From assembly GCA_902618245.1 (NCBI GenBank), contig CACMZR010000008.1, forward strand, positions 31,973 to 95,972: a stretch of 64,000 nucleotides of DNA, written 5' to 3'. Positions 17,352-26,913 of this stretch are shown here, one piece after another (position 1 is the first letter of the stretch; each line of letters starts with the position of its first letter). The notes beneath the pieces were generated by a model. That model did not search any database. It was not told the DNA's origin and worked only from the letters and a program-made list of their open reading frames with translations. The stretch comes from an uncultured Bacteroidota bacterium. GTDB lineage: Bacteria > Bacteroidota > Bacteroidia > Flavobacteriales > Flavobacteriaceae. A program made the position numbers and the translations under genes.

Positions 17352-18723
17352 GATGATTAATTTTTGAAATAAATTTATTCGATAATTTATCGGCTTCTGA
17401 TTTTGTAGTTGCTTCAGTGTATATTCTAATTACAGGCTCAGTATTTGACTTTCTTAGATGTACCCACATTTCTGGAAAATCTATTTTTAAACCATCTACT
17501 ACTGAAATTCTCTCATTACTGTATTCTTTAGCTAATTGATCTAATATGCTGTCCAAATTAACATTTTCATTAGCCGATATTTTATTTTTACTCATAAAAT
17601 AACTCGGATAAGATGATTTTATCTCAGAAACACTTTTTTGTTTACTTGTAACTAATGACAAAAATAATGCTGTACCAACCATTGCATCCCTTCCATAATG
17701 AAGTTTAGGATATATTACACCACCATTACCTTCTCCTCCTATAACAGCACTAACTTTTTTCATTTCCTTGACAACGTTTAATTCACCAACTGCACTCGCA
17801 AAACATGACTCGCCATATTTTTTAGTAACATCAGAAAGAGCACGTGTAGAGGAAAGATTAGAAACTGTTTTACCTTTATGCTGCGATAGTATGTAATCAG
17901 CGCAAGCAACTAGAGTATATTCTTCGCTAAACAGCTTCCCTTTTTCATCTACAAATACAAGACGATCGACATCTGGATCAACAGCTATTCCAAGATCAGC
18001 ATTGTTTTCTAACACAGCATCACATAGTTCTCTAAGATTTTCTGCTAGCGGCTCTGGATCGTGAGCAAAATTTCCATTTGGATTACAATTAATTTTAACA
18101 ACTTCAACATTTAAAGAGTCAAGAAGTTTTGGAATTGCTACGCCACCAATTGAATTTATTCCATCGACAACTATTTTAAATTTAGAATTTTGTATTCCAA
18201 CTTTATCCACAGATTCTAATTTTAATATCTTGTTTATGTGTTTCTCAATATAATCGTCTCGGGATGTAATTGTTCCCAGTTCGTCAATATTTGCGTAATT
18301 GAAATTGACTTTATCAGCATATTTTATAATTTTAATTCCATCTTCTTCATTTATGAATTCCCCCTTTGAATTAAATAGCTTTAATGCGTTCCATTGCTTT
18401 TTATTATGACTAGCAGATAGCATGATACCTCCGCTAGCTTTTTCTGAGTTTATAGCTATTCCTAAGGTAGGAGTTGGTGACACACCTAAATCAACAACGT
18501 TAATTCCAATTCCAACAAGAGTGTTATTAACCAATGAATGAGCCATAGAACCAGAAATTCTTGAATCTCTTCCAGTATAAACCATTATCTCTCCTGATCT
18601 ATTTTCTTTAATCCATTTTCCATAAGCTGAAGTAAATCGAACAATATCTAATGGAGTAAAATTTTCCCCAGGTATACCCCCTATCGTCCCACGAATTCCT
18701 GAAATTGATTTTATTAAGGTCAT
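17335..18723 (-). CDS. glmM: Phosphoglucosamine mutase (phosphohexomutase family)
   Basis: 462 aa from the ATG at 18723 (MTLIKSISGIRGTIGG). The track start at 18750 is a TTG and adds nine unrelated residues. Converts glucosamine-6-phosphate to glucosamine-1-phosphate for peptidoglycan and LPS precursors. Motifs: phosphoserine loop MLSASHNKKQWNALK (about residues 93-107), Mg loop DPDVDRL, sugar loop GEGNGGV and phosphate-binding RKSNTEPVIRIY. Members of this family with phosphomannomutase activity are hard to separate by eye, so glmM is the favoured but not sole reading. A TAGATTTG element lies about 40 bases upstream of the ATG. Confidence 0.9.
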   Translation of the reverse strand: MTLIKSISGIRGTIGGIPGENFTPLDIVRFTSAYGKWIKENRSGEIMVYTGRDSRISGSMAHSLVNNTLVGIGINVVDLGVSPTPTLGIAINSEKASGGIMLSASHNKKQWNALKLFNSKGEFINEEDGIKIIKYADKVNFNYANIDELGTITSRDDYIEKHINKILKLESVDKVGIQNSKFKIVVDGINSIGGVAIPKLLDSLNVEVVKINCNPNGNFAHDPEPLAENLRELCDAVLENNADLGIAVDPDVDRLVFVDEKGKLFSEEYTLVACADYILSQHKGKTVSNLSSTRALSDVTKKYGESCFASAVGELNVVKEMKKVSAVIGGEGNGGVIYPKLHYGRDAMVGTALFLSLVTSKQKSVSEIKSSYPSYFMSKNKISANENVNLDSILDQLAKEYSNERISVVDGLKIDFPEMWVHLRKSNTEPVIRIYTEATTKSEADKLSNKFISKINHLIEKI

Positions 18724-18766
18724 ATTATTTGAAACATTAAAACCTTGCAATTTAAATTATAATAAG

Positions 18767-18774
18767 CAAATCTA
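18767..18774 (-). promoter_or_regulatory. Candidate -7 promoter element for glmM
   Basis: TAGATTTG on the minus strand fits TAnnTTTG. It places transcription start at roughly 18762, upstream of both the false TTG and the true ATG at 18723. Confidence 0.45.
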
Positions 18775-18880
18775 GCCGCTTGACAAGTTTTTATTATAAT
18801 ATTCAATTCAATAATGGAAAATCATTTTACCCAATTATAAATTCTTAAAAAAAAGTTATTAAAAGAATTAATTTAGCGGG

Positions 18881-19465
18881 ATGAATTTTTTAGGTCACAT
18901 TTATTTGTCAGGTCAGGATACAGAATTAGCTATAGGCAATCTAGTCGCTGACCAAATAAAGGGAAATAGAATTTCAGAACTGCCCGATAAAATAAAAAAT
19001 GGGATTGTTTTACACAGATTAATTGATGAATTTACAGATAATCATATCTCATACAAAAAATGTGTTCGTAAATTATTTCCAAAATACAGACACTACAGTA
19101 GAATTATTATTGACATGTATTTTGATCATTTTTTAGCTACTAACTGGGATAATTTTCACAAAACACCTTTAAAAATTTATTCAAATAGTTTTTATGAGAA
19201 ACTTGAAAAATCGTGTTTTTATTTCAATGATCAGGTTCAATACTTTATATGTAATTTGATTAATCAAAAATGGCTAGAAAAATATTCAAATCTTAAAGAT
19301 CTTGAGGCTATTTTGAAGCAAATGGAAGGAAGGACAAAATTCCCTTCTAAATTAGCAGCTTCAACTTATGATTTAATTGAAAAATATACCTATTTTGAAA
19401 GCCATTTTTTCCATTTTATGGAGGATGTAATTTTTTTTTCAAAAAATAAATTAAAAGATTTATGA
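18881..19465 (+). CDS. acpH: Acyl carrier protein phosphodiesterase (DUF479)
   Basis: 194 aa. Removes the 4'-phosphopantetheine arm from acyl carrier protein. The N-terminal MNFLGHIYLSG with its His, the LVADQIKG Asp, and the GIVLHRLIDEFTD HD-like metal site (about residues 45-57) define the AcpH family, as does the central DMYFDHFLATNW. Its stop overlaps the start of ggt (ATGA). The 157 bp between its ATG and that of divergent glmM contain a glmM promoter element but no clear plus-strand one. Confidence 0.93.
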   Translation: MNFLGHIYLSGQDTELAIGNLVADQIKGNRISELPDKIKNGIVLHRLIDEFTDNHISYKKCVRKLFPKYRHYSRIIIDMYFDHFLATNWDNFHKTPLKIYSNSFYEKLEKSCFYFNDQVQYFICNLINQKWLEKYSNLKDLEAILKQMEGRTKFPSKLAASTYDLIEKYTYFESHFFHFMEDVIFFSKNKLKDL

Positions 19466-21150
19466 TAGTTAGAATTTTAACAAAGTTCACATATATAATA
19501 TTAAGCCTTTCTTTCCTTTTAAGTGGTTGTAATAAGACTAAAGATATTAAAGCAGCTGTTGTAAGTGCACGTAAAGAGGCTTCAGATATAGGAATAACTA
19601 TATTGAATAAGGGCGGATCTGCATTTGACGCTATGATAGCAACCGATTTAGCTCTTACCGTTTGCTTTCCAAATGCAGGAAATATTTCTGGAGGTGGATT
19701 TTTAGTATACAGAACTGCCTCAGGTGAAGTTGGTAGTTTGGATTATCGTGAAAAGGCTCCACTAAATGCATATGAAAAAATGTATTTGGATGAAAATGGA
19801 GACGTTATTCCTGAAAAAAGTACATTGGGTGGACTGGCAGTTGGTGTTCCAGGAACGGTCGCAGGTTTAGCTGAAATTCATAGCAAATTTGGCACATTGC
19901 CTTGGGAAGATCTTGTTAAACCCGCTATTGATCTTGCTATGAACGGGTATATAGTTACTGAGAAACAGGAACGAAGCTTTAGAAATAAAAAAGATGATTT
20001 TATCAAAATTAATGGTGAAAACACTTTTTATGCTCAGGATTTTAAAGCTGGTGATACAGTGAAAAACATAGCTTTAGCTGAAACACTTAAACGTATCTCT
20101 AAATACGGTGCTAAAGGATTTTATGAGGGCCCTGTAGCTGAATCATTAATTAAGAGAGTTCGTGAAGCTGGAGGAATAATTACTCACGAAGATTTAATTA
20201 AATATAAGCCTGTTTGGAGAAAGCCTTTAAATTTCAAATATAAAAACTTAAATATATATTCAATGGGCCCGCCATCAAGTGGTGGAGTTTGTCTTGGTCA
20301 AATACTTAAAATGATTGAGCCATTTAACATAGGTCAGTATTATCATAATTCTGAAAAGGCAATCCAGCTCATAGTTGAAGCTGAACGTAGATCATATTCA
20401 GATAGGAGTAAACATTTAGGAGATCCTGATTTTAATAAAATACCTTATAATCAAATAATTAGTAATAAGTACTTAAATAATAGGATGAAGTCATTTAGCT
20501 TCGATCTAGCCTCTCAATCAAAAGACATTCAAGCTGGTAAAATTTCTTGGACAGAGAGTGAGGAAACTACTCATTACTCAATATTAGACCAAAAAGGAAA
20601 TGCAATTTCTGTCACAACAACTCTAAATGGGAGCTATGGATCAAAGGTATTTGTTGAAGATGGAGGATATTTTCTCAACAATGAAATGGATGATTTTAGT
20701 ATTAAGCCAGGATTTGCAAACATGTTTGGCTTGATCGGTAGCGAAGCAAATTCAATAAAACCAGAAAAAAGAATGTTGAGTTCTATGACACCAACAATAG
20801 TAATGAAGGATGATAAGCTCTATATGATTCTTGGAACTCCAGGAGGATCAACAATTATCACATCTGTACTCCAAACAATACTAAATGTTTTCGAATTTGG
20901 AATGGATATTCAATCAGCGATAAATGCCCCACGCTTTCATCATCAATGGCTACCAGAAAAGATCGAATTCGAAAATGGTGTATTTGACGAGGTTTCGATG
21001 AAAAAACTTCAAGAAAAAGGGTATGACATAAAGCAAGATTATACTAGAGTGATTGGACGAGTGGATGCTATTTTAATTTCAAAAAATGGAATTATAACAA
21101 CTGGTGCAGACCCACGTGGTGACGATAAAGCATCCCATTTGTATCATTAA
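19462..21150 (+). CDS. ggt: Gamma-glutamyltransferase lipoprotein
   Basis: 562-aa Ntn-hydrolase that cleaves glutathione and other gamma-glutamyl compounds in the periplasm. The signal peptide ends in lipobox LSGC (Cys 23), so it is probably membrane-anchored. The autoprocessing nucleophile is the first Thr of the ETTHYSILD segment (about residue 373), which starts the small subunit. Large-subunit motifs NAGNISGGGFLVYR and GGLAVGVPGTVAG are present, as is LGTPGGSTI. It starts within the stop of acpH, and uvrA follows 15 bp later. Confidence 0.94.
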   Translation: MIVRILTKFTYIILSLSFLLSGCNKTKDIKAAVVSARKEASDIGITILNKGGSAFDAMIATDLALTVCFPNAGNISGGGFLVYRTASGEVGSLDYREKAPLNAYEKMYLDENGDVIPEKSTLGGLAVGVPGTVAGLAEIHSKFGTLPWEDLVKPAIDLAMNGYIVTEKQERSFRNKKDDFIKINGENTFYAQDFKAGDTVKNIALAETLKRISKYGAKGFYEGPVAESLIKRVREAGGIITHEDLIKYKPVWRKPLNFKYKNLNIYSMGPPSSGGVCLGQILKMIEPFNIGQYYHNSEKAIQLIVEAERRSYSDRSKHLGDPDFNKIPYNQIISNKYLNNRMKSFSFDLASQSKDIQAGKISWTESEETTHYSILDQKGNAISVTTTLNGSYGSKVFVEDGGYFLNNEMDDFSIKPGFANMFGLIGSEANSIKPEKRMLSSMTPTIVMKDDKLYMILGTPGGSTIITSVLQTILNVFEFGMDIQSAINAPRFHHQWLPEKIEFENGVFDEVSMKKLQEKGYDIKQDYTRVIGRVDAILISKNGIITTGADPRGDDKASHLYH

Positions 21151-21165
21151 TCTTTATATTATTGC

Positions 21166-24012
21166 ATGCTAGAAAATAACTACATAAATATTGAGGGAGC
21201 CCGCGTTCACAATCTAAAAAATATTGATTTAAAAATTCCAAGAAATAAATTAGTAGTTATTACAGGGCTTTCAGGAAGTGGAAAATCCTCACTTGCATTT
21301 GATACAATTTATGCGGAAGGACAAAGACGCTACATGGAAACTTTTTCAGCTTATGTAAGGCAATTTTTAGGAAATATGGAACGTCCTGAAGTTGATAAAA
21401 TAGATGGTCTTTCACCAGTGATTGCAATAGAACAAAAAACCACCTCTAAAAGTCCAAGATCAACAGTAGGAACAATAACGGAATTGTACGACTACTTCAG
21501 ACTATTATTTTCAAGAATTGGAGTTGCGTATAGCTATAAATCAAATCAAAAAATGATTAGCTACTCTGATTCACAGATTCAAGAATTAATTATTGAAGAA
21601 TATTTAAACAATAAAATATCTCTCTTAGCACCAATAATTCAGTCGAGAAAAGGTCATTATAGAGAGTTACTGGATTCACTATCGAGGCAAGGATTTTCAA
21701 AAGTAAGGGTGGATCAAAAAATAATTGATTTATCACCTGGATTAAAATTAGATCGATACAAAACACATGATATAGAATTAGTAATTGATCGCTTTGTAGT
21801 CAAAAATAATAATGAGTTTAAAAAACGTCTTGAAGAGTCAATAAAAACTGCAATGTATTACGGTGATGGAACTGTATTGATATTTGATTTAGAAAAAGAA
21901 TATACACGCTATTTCAGTAAAAACTTAATGTGTCCCTCTTCAGGGATTTCTTATCCATCACCAGAACCAAATACCTTTTCATTCAACTCGCCAAAAGGAA
22001 TGTGTCCCGAATGTAAAGGTTTGGGGATTCAACACAAAGTGAATCTAAAAAAGATAATTCCGAATGATGAGCTCTCAATCGCTCAAGGTGGTCTTGCACC
22101 CTTAGGAACAAAAAAAAATAGTTGGACTTATCGTCAGATTGAAACCATTGCAACTTGCTATGGTTTTAATTTGACTGATCCGATAAAAATAATTCCAATC
22201 GAGGCAATGGAAGTTATATTGAAGGGAAGCAAAAAGAAGTTTGAAATCCCATCTAAAAATTTAGGAATTACACGAACATATAATATTGATTTTGAAGGAA
22301 TAGAGAACTATATCAAAAATATTTATGTGGAATCACCCACAGCAAGCCTAAAAAGGTGGGCAGATGAGTTCATGGATAAGTTTCAATGCGAACAATGTTT
22401 TGGATCAAGATTAAGGAAAGAAGCGCTTAATTTTAGAATTAACAATAAAAATATATCCGAACTCACTAAAATGGATTTGAATGATCTCTTTAATTGGATA
22501 AAATCACTTTACAAATATTTAAATGAAAATGAGAGAAAAATTGCAACAGAAGTTATAAAGGAAATATCAAATCGATTAAAGTTTTTACTTGATGTAGGTC
22601 TTAATTATCTTCAGCTTAGTAGATCATCTAAATCTCTTTCTGGCGGAGAATCCCAAAGAATAAGGCTTGCTACTCAGATTGGATCGCAATTGATGAATGT
22701 ATTATATATACTAGACGAACCAAGCATTGGTCTACACCAAAGGGACAATCAGAGGCTTATTAGCTCCTTAATTAGATTAAGGGATTTGGGGAATTCAATT
22801 TTAGTAGTTGAACACGATAAGGACATGATGTTATGTGCAGATCATCTTATTGATATGGGACCTTTAGCTGGAAAAAAAGGAGGTGAAGTTATATCTCAAG
22901 GGAAACCAAAACAAATTCTTTTAGACAATACTTTAACTGCAAATTACCTAAATGGAAACTTACAAATTAGTATTCCCGATTTTCGTAGAAAAGGAAATGG
23001 TAAAAAAATTAATTTAGTTGGTTGTTCAGGAAATAATTTGAAAAATATAAATATTGAATTCCCACTTGGTGTTATGATTGCTATAACAGGAGTTTCAGGA
23101 AGTGGAAAATCCTCTTTAATAAATGAAACCTTGTACCCTGCAATAAGTAACCATCTGTATAATTCATTTAAAATTCCACTCCCCTATCAAAGTATTAGTG
23201 GACTAGAAAATATTGACAAAATAGTTGATGTAAACCAAAGTCCTATTGGAAGGACTCCAAGAAGTAATCCTGTTACTTATTGCGGGGCTTTTAGTGAAAT
23301 CAGAAGTTTATTTGCAAAAACCCCAGAAGCACAAATTAGAGGTTATAAACCAGGACGATTCAGTTTTAATGTAATCGGTGGTCGTTGCGAAAATTGTCAA
23401 GGAGGAGGAATGAAAATAATTGAAATGAATTTTTTACCCGATGTTCACGTTGAATGTGAAAGTTGTCGTGGAAAGAGATTTAACCGAGAAACCCTTGAGG
23501 TCAGATACAAAGGAAAATCTATTTCAGATGTTCTTAATATGTCGATAAATGAAGCTTGTGATTTTTTTGAACAAATTCCAAAAATATTTAGAAAACTTAA
23601 TGCATTACAAGAAGTTGGTTTAGGCTATATCAATCTAGGACAACCTTCAACAACACTTTCAGGAGGAGAGGCACAAAGAGTGAAACTTGCTTCTGAACTT
23701 TCTAAAAAAGATACGGGTAATACATTATTCATTTTAGATGAGCCTACAACTGGCCTTCATTTTGAAGATATACGTGTTCTTATGGATATTTTAAATATTT
23801 TGGTTGATAAAGGAAATACGGTTATGATTATTGAGCATAATCTCGATGTAATCAAGCAGGCAGATTGTGTTTTTGACATAGGACCCGAGGGTGGAATAAA
23901 TGGAGGTGAATTAACATGTAAAGGTACTCCCGAAGAGCTAATACTGAATCAAAACAGTCACACTGCAAAGTTTTTAAAGAAAGAATTAGAAATGAAATAC
24001 ACGACGACTTAA
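21166..24012 (+). CDS. uvrA: UvrABC excinuclease subunit A
   Basis: 948-aa damage-recognition ATPase of nucleotide excision repair. Two ABC modules are complete: Walker A GLSGSGKSS (about 34-42) with LSGGESQRIRLATQIG, and GVSGSGKSSL with LSGGEAQRVKLASELS. Zinc-finger cysteines are present in both halves (CPECKGLG, CEQCFGS; CENCQGGG, CESCRGKR). The N-terminal NIEGARVHNLKNID is canonical. The stop abuts the ATG of the next gene with no spacer, implying one transcript with ggt upstream and the barrel-fused protein downstream. Confidence 0.98.
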   Translation: MLENNYINIEGARVHNLKNIDLKIPRNKLVVITGLSGSGKSSLAFDTIYAEGQRRYMETFSAYVRQFLGNMERPEVDKIDGLSPVIAIEQKTTSKSPRSTVGTITELYDYFRLLFSRIGVAYSYKSNQKMISYSDSQIQELIIEEYLNNKISLLAPIIQSRKGHYRELLDSLSRQGFSKVRVDQKIIDLSPGLKLDRYKTHDIELVIDRFVVKNNNEFKKRLEESIKTAMYYGDGTVLIFDLEKEYTRYFSKNLMCPSSGISYPSPEPNTFSFNSPKGMCPECKGLGIQHKVNLKKIIPNDELSIAQGGLAPLGTKKNSWTYRQIETIATCYGFNLTDPIKIIPIEAMEVILKGSKKKFEIPSKNLGITRTYNIDFEGIENYIKNIYVESPTASLKRWADEFMDKFQCEQCFGSRLRKEALNFRINNKNISELTKMDLNDLFNWIKSLYKYLNENERKIATEVIKEISNRLKFLLDVGLNYLQLSRSSKSLSGGESQRIRLATQIGSQLMNVLYILDEPSIGLHQRDNQRLISSLIRLRDLGNSILVVEHDKDMMLCADHLIDMGPLAGKKGGEVISQGKPKQILLDNTLTANYLNGNLQISIPDFRRKGNGKKINLVGCSGNNLKNINIEFPLGVMIAITGVSGSGKSSLINETLYPAISNHLYNSFKIPLPYQSISGLENIDKIVDVNQSPIGRTPRSNPVTYCGAFSEIRSLFAKTPEAQIRGYKPGRFSFNVIGGRCENCQGGGMKIIEMNFLPDVHVECESCRGKRFNRETLEVRYKGKSISDVLNMSINEACDFFEQIPKIFRKLNALQEVGLGYINLGQPSTTLSGGEAQRVKLASELSKKDTGNTLFILDEPTTGLHFEDIRVLMDILNILVDKGNTVMIIEHNLDVIKQADCVFDIGPEGGINGGELTCKGTPEELILNQNSHTAKFLKKELEMKYTTT

Positions 24013-26838
24013 ATGAAAAAGAAATTCGATCCTTTCATTTGTATCTTTATTTTTTTGCTACAATTCAAAGTAATATCTCAAACTAACTATAATATTTACT
24101 GTGAATTAGATTCAAAAGAAAAAACAATAACAATTTCTCAAACAATAACATTTAAAAACACATCAAATAATAAATTAGATAAAATTTATTTAAATGATTG
24201 GGCCAATTCATATGAAGGTACAGAATCTCAGCTTGTAAATCATTTAGCAAACCAATTTAATCGCAGTTTTTATTTTAGCGCAAAAAATAAGCTTGGATAC
24301 AGTGAAATTGAAAGAATAAATGGTAACCAAGGTATTTTAATATGGTCAAGGCTTAAGGATCAGCTTGACATAATCGAAGTTATACTACACGATCCCTTGA
24401 ATCCAGGCGAAATAACAAATTTTTCTATTAATTATAAAGTTAAACTACCAGACGATAAATTTACTGGATATGGTGTAAATTCAAATAATAAGATATTCTT
24501 CAGAGATTTTTTTATAAGCGTTAGTCCTTTGAAAAAGGATTCTTGGATTTTACAGAGTAATCTTGGTTTAAGGGACAACAGTAACCCTCCTTCTAGTTAT
24601 TTTATTAACTGGAAATATCCTAGTAACTACAATTTAGTTTCAAACTTAAAAAACATATCAAAAAAAAATTATGCTGGTGATCTAATATCCAATCAATTTG
24701 AAGCAGCCAAATTATCAAGTCCTGAATTTATATTTGATGAAAAGAATGATTTTAAGAAAATAGTTTTTAGCGATGGATTTATTGTCGAGACTGATATTTT
24801 GCCAAAAAAAAATGGAAACGTCAAGCTAGAAAAATCTTTACAAAAAATTTATTTATTCACAAAAAATATCTTAGGTCCATTGGAAAGAGATAGATTACTA
24901 GTTCTCAGGAAAGACTATATCAAAAATCCTTTAGTCGGGATAAGTGAAGCCTTCTCATTTTTAAAGCCGTTTAGTGAAGAGTTTATTTTTGAAACAAAGT
25001 TTATTAAAGCATTTTTGGCATCATATTTACACGAACTTTTAGATATAAATAAGAGAAAAAATCATTGGATTCCTGGGGGTATTCAAACATATATAATGAT
25101 GAAATACGTTGAAAAATTTTATCCTGAAACAAAATTTCTCGGAGCTTTAAAGGATTTTAAAATTTTAGGAATTCCATTTTTTAAAGGGTATAGTGCTCCC
25201 AAAATTGGATTTAATGAAAGTTTTTCTTTTATATATGAGTTTGGGGAACATGCAAATAACCAGCAATCAGATACTCTAGGCAGAGAAAAATTGACAAAAT
25301 CTAATGAGCTTTATACCTCACCCTATCATGTTGGATCAGGTTTATTTTATCTTGATCAATATTTAGGGAAAAATATATTAGAAGAAGGTCTGCGTGAATT
25401 CTCTTCGAGCAATGGAAAAGATTCGTTTAAAATAATTTTAGAAAATAAATCTAGCAAAAATCTAAATTGGTTTTTTAGTGACTATATAACCGACAGAGAG
25501 GCATTTGACCTTCACATAAAAAATACTTTAAAAAATAAAACAACAACTTTGATTACAATTAGCGAGAAGAACGGTAGAAAATTACCATTTAAATTAGATT
25601 TTATTAAAAATGACAGCATTATAAAAGAGAAATGGTATTTTCATTCAGGTAAGGATTCAATATACAAATTAAAAAGAGGTGAATATGATTATGTGGCTAT
25701 AAATTCTAACCGGTACTTACCTGAAAAAAACAGACATAATAATTGGAAATACTTAAAACCATCTCATGGTATTAAACCCCTCAAATTAACATTTTATGGT
25801 GACAGTGAAAACCTAAAACGTAATCAACTATTTTATCACCCAATATCAGATTTTAATGTATATGACGGGTTTACTGCAGGGATGAGAATTTATAATACAA
25901 GAGTAAAAAATCAACCTTTCGAACTTGATGTACATCCGCAATACTCATTTAAGGAAAATGATTATGTTGGTTTCTTTAGAACACGATACAGGTTTATCAA
26001 CCATAAAAGTAAAAATTATCTAAATCAGGCTTTTATAACAGGTAAAAGTTATCATTACAATACAAATTTAAGATATACCTCGATACAACCCTCTTTTTCA
26101 ATGTATTTCAGACCTTTAGATTTGAGATCCAACAAGAGACAACAATTAAATGTTTCATGGTATAACGTTTTTAGAGAAAGAGATCCTGAAATTGTAGTTA
26201 ATCCTGATTACAGTGTACTAAGTTTTCTTCATCGTTACAATAACTCTGATGCGGTAAATGTTTTTTCAACAACATCAAATCTTGAAATATCTGGTAAATT
26301 TGGTAAAATTCATTTTACAAGTCAATACAGAAAATTATTTCCTAGCGGTCGCCAGTTTTCAGTTCGTTTTTTTGCTGGAAAATTTATTTGGCATAATACA
26401 CTTGAAACTCAATTTTTTGATTTTAATCTTAATCGTTCACCTGATTATCTTTTTCGTTATGATTATTTAGGTAGATCTGATGAAACTGGTATTTGGAGTC
26501 AACAATTTGTTCCTGCAGAAGGTGGATTTAAGTCATTTTTTGATGAGTCCTCATCGAATAATTACATGCTATCGATTAATGCCTCAATAGGAATCTGGAA
26601 ATGGATAGAGCTTTATGGTGATATAGGGACTCTAAAAAATCAAGGAAGAAATTCAGTAAGTTATTTTGATTCAGGAATTAAATTAAATCTTGTTCAAGAT
26701 TATTTTGAACTGTTTTTTCCTCTTTATTCTTCAAATGGTTTTGAACCATCACAAGACTTCTACTCCACTAAAATTAGATTTCTTTTTTATCCTAGGTTAA
26801 GCACATTAAGTAGTCTTTTTACTCGAAAATGGTTTTAA
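24013..26838 (+). CDS. Degenerate M1-type (gluzincin) peptidase with C-terminal barrel-like region
   Basis: 941 aa with a signal peptide ending VISQ. Residues about 25-480 resemble an M1 aminopeptidase: an N-terminal beta domain, then a catalytic-like helix SYLHELLDINK followed 14 residues later by WIPGGIQTY. In active gluzincins these would read HExxH and (W)xDEG. Here the second His is Asp and the downstream Glu is Gly, so the zinc site is probably lost. The C-terminal half (from about residue 600) alternates polar and hydrophobic strands with many aromatics and ends in Phe (TRKWF), as outer-membrane barrels do. The gene abuts uvrA. Function unknown; I infer a non-enzymatic surface or assembly role. 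Confidence 0.7.
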   Translation: MKKKFDPFICIFIFLLQFKVISQTNYNIYCELDSKEKTITISQTITFKNTSNNKLDKIYLNDWANSYEGTESQLVNHLANQFNRSFYFSAKNKLGYSEIERINGNQGILIWSRLKDQLDIIEVILHDPLNPGEITNFSINYKVKLPDDKFTGYGVNSNNKIFFRDFFISVSPLKKDSWILQSNLGLRDNSNPPSSYFINWKYPSNYNLVSNLKNISKKNYAGDLISNQFEAAKLSSPEFIFDEKNDFKKIVFSDGFIVETDILPKKNGNVKLEKSLQKIYLFTKNILGPLERDRLLVLRKDYIKNPLVGISEAFSFLKPFSEEFIFETKFIKAFLASYLHELLDINKRKNHWIPGGIQTYIMMKYVEKFYPETKFLGALKDFKILGIPFFKGYSAPKIGFNESFSFIYEFGEHANNQQSDTLGREKLTKSNELYTSPYHVGSGLFYLDQYLGKNILEEGLREFSSSNGKDSFKIILENKSSKNLNWFFSDYITDREAFDLHIKNTLKNKTTTLITISEKNGRKLPFKLDFIKNDSIIKEKWYFHSGKDSIYKLKRGEYDYVAINSNRYLPEKNRHNNWKYLKPSHGIKPLKLTFYGDSENLKRNQLFYHPISDFNVYDGFTAGMRIYNTRVKNQPFELDVHPQYSFKENDYVGFFRTRYRFINHKSKNYLNQAFITGKSYHYNTNLRYTSIQPSFSMYFRPLDLRSNKRQQLNVSWYNVFRERDPEIVVNPDYSVLSFLHRYNNSDAVNVFSTTSNLEISGKFGKIHFTSQYRKLFPSGRQFSVRFFAGKFIWHNTLETQFFDFNLNRSPDYLFRYDYLGRSDETGIWSQQFVPAEGGFKSFFDESSSNNYMLSINASIGIWKWIELYGDIGTLKNQGRNSVSYFDSGIKLNLVQDYFELFFPLYSSNGFEPSQDFYSTKIRFLFYPRLSTLSSLFTRKWF

Positions 26839-26913
26839 TAATTTAAATAAAAAATTTTTTAATTTAAGTCTAAGGTAATTTAAGGCCACCTTTTTTGTAT
26901 TTTGCAGCAGCTT

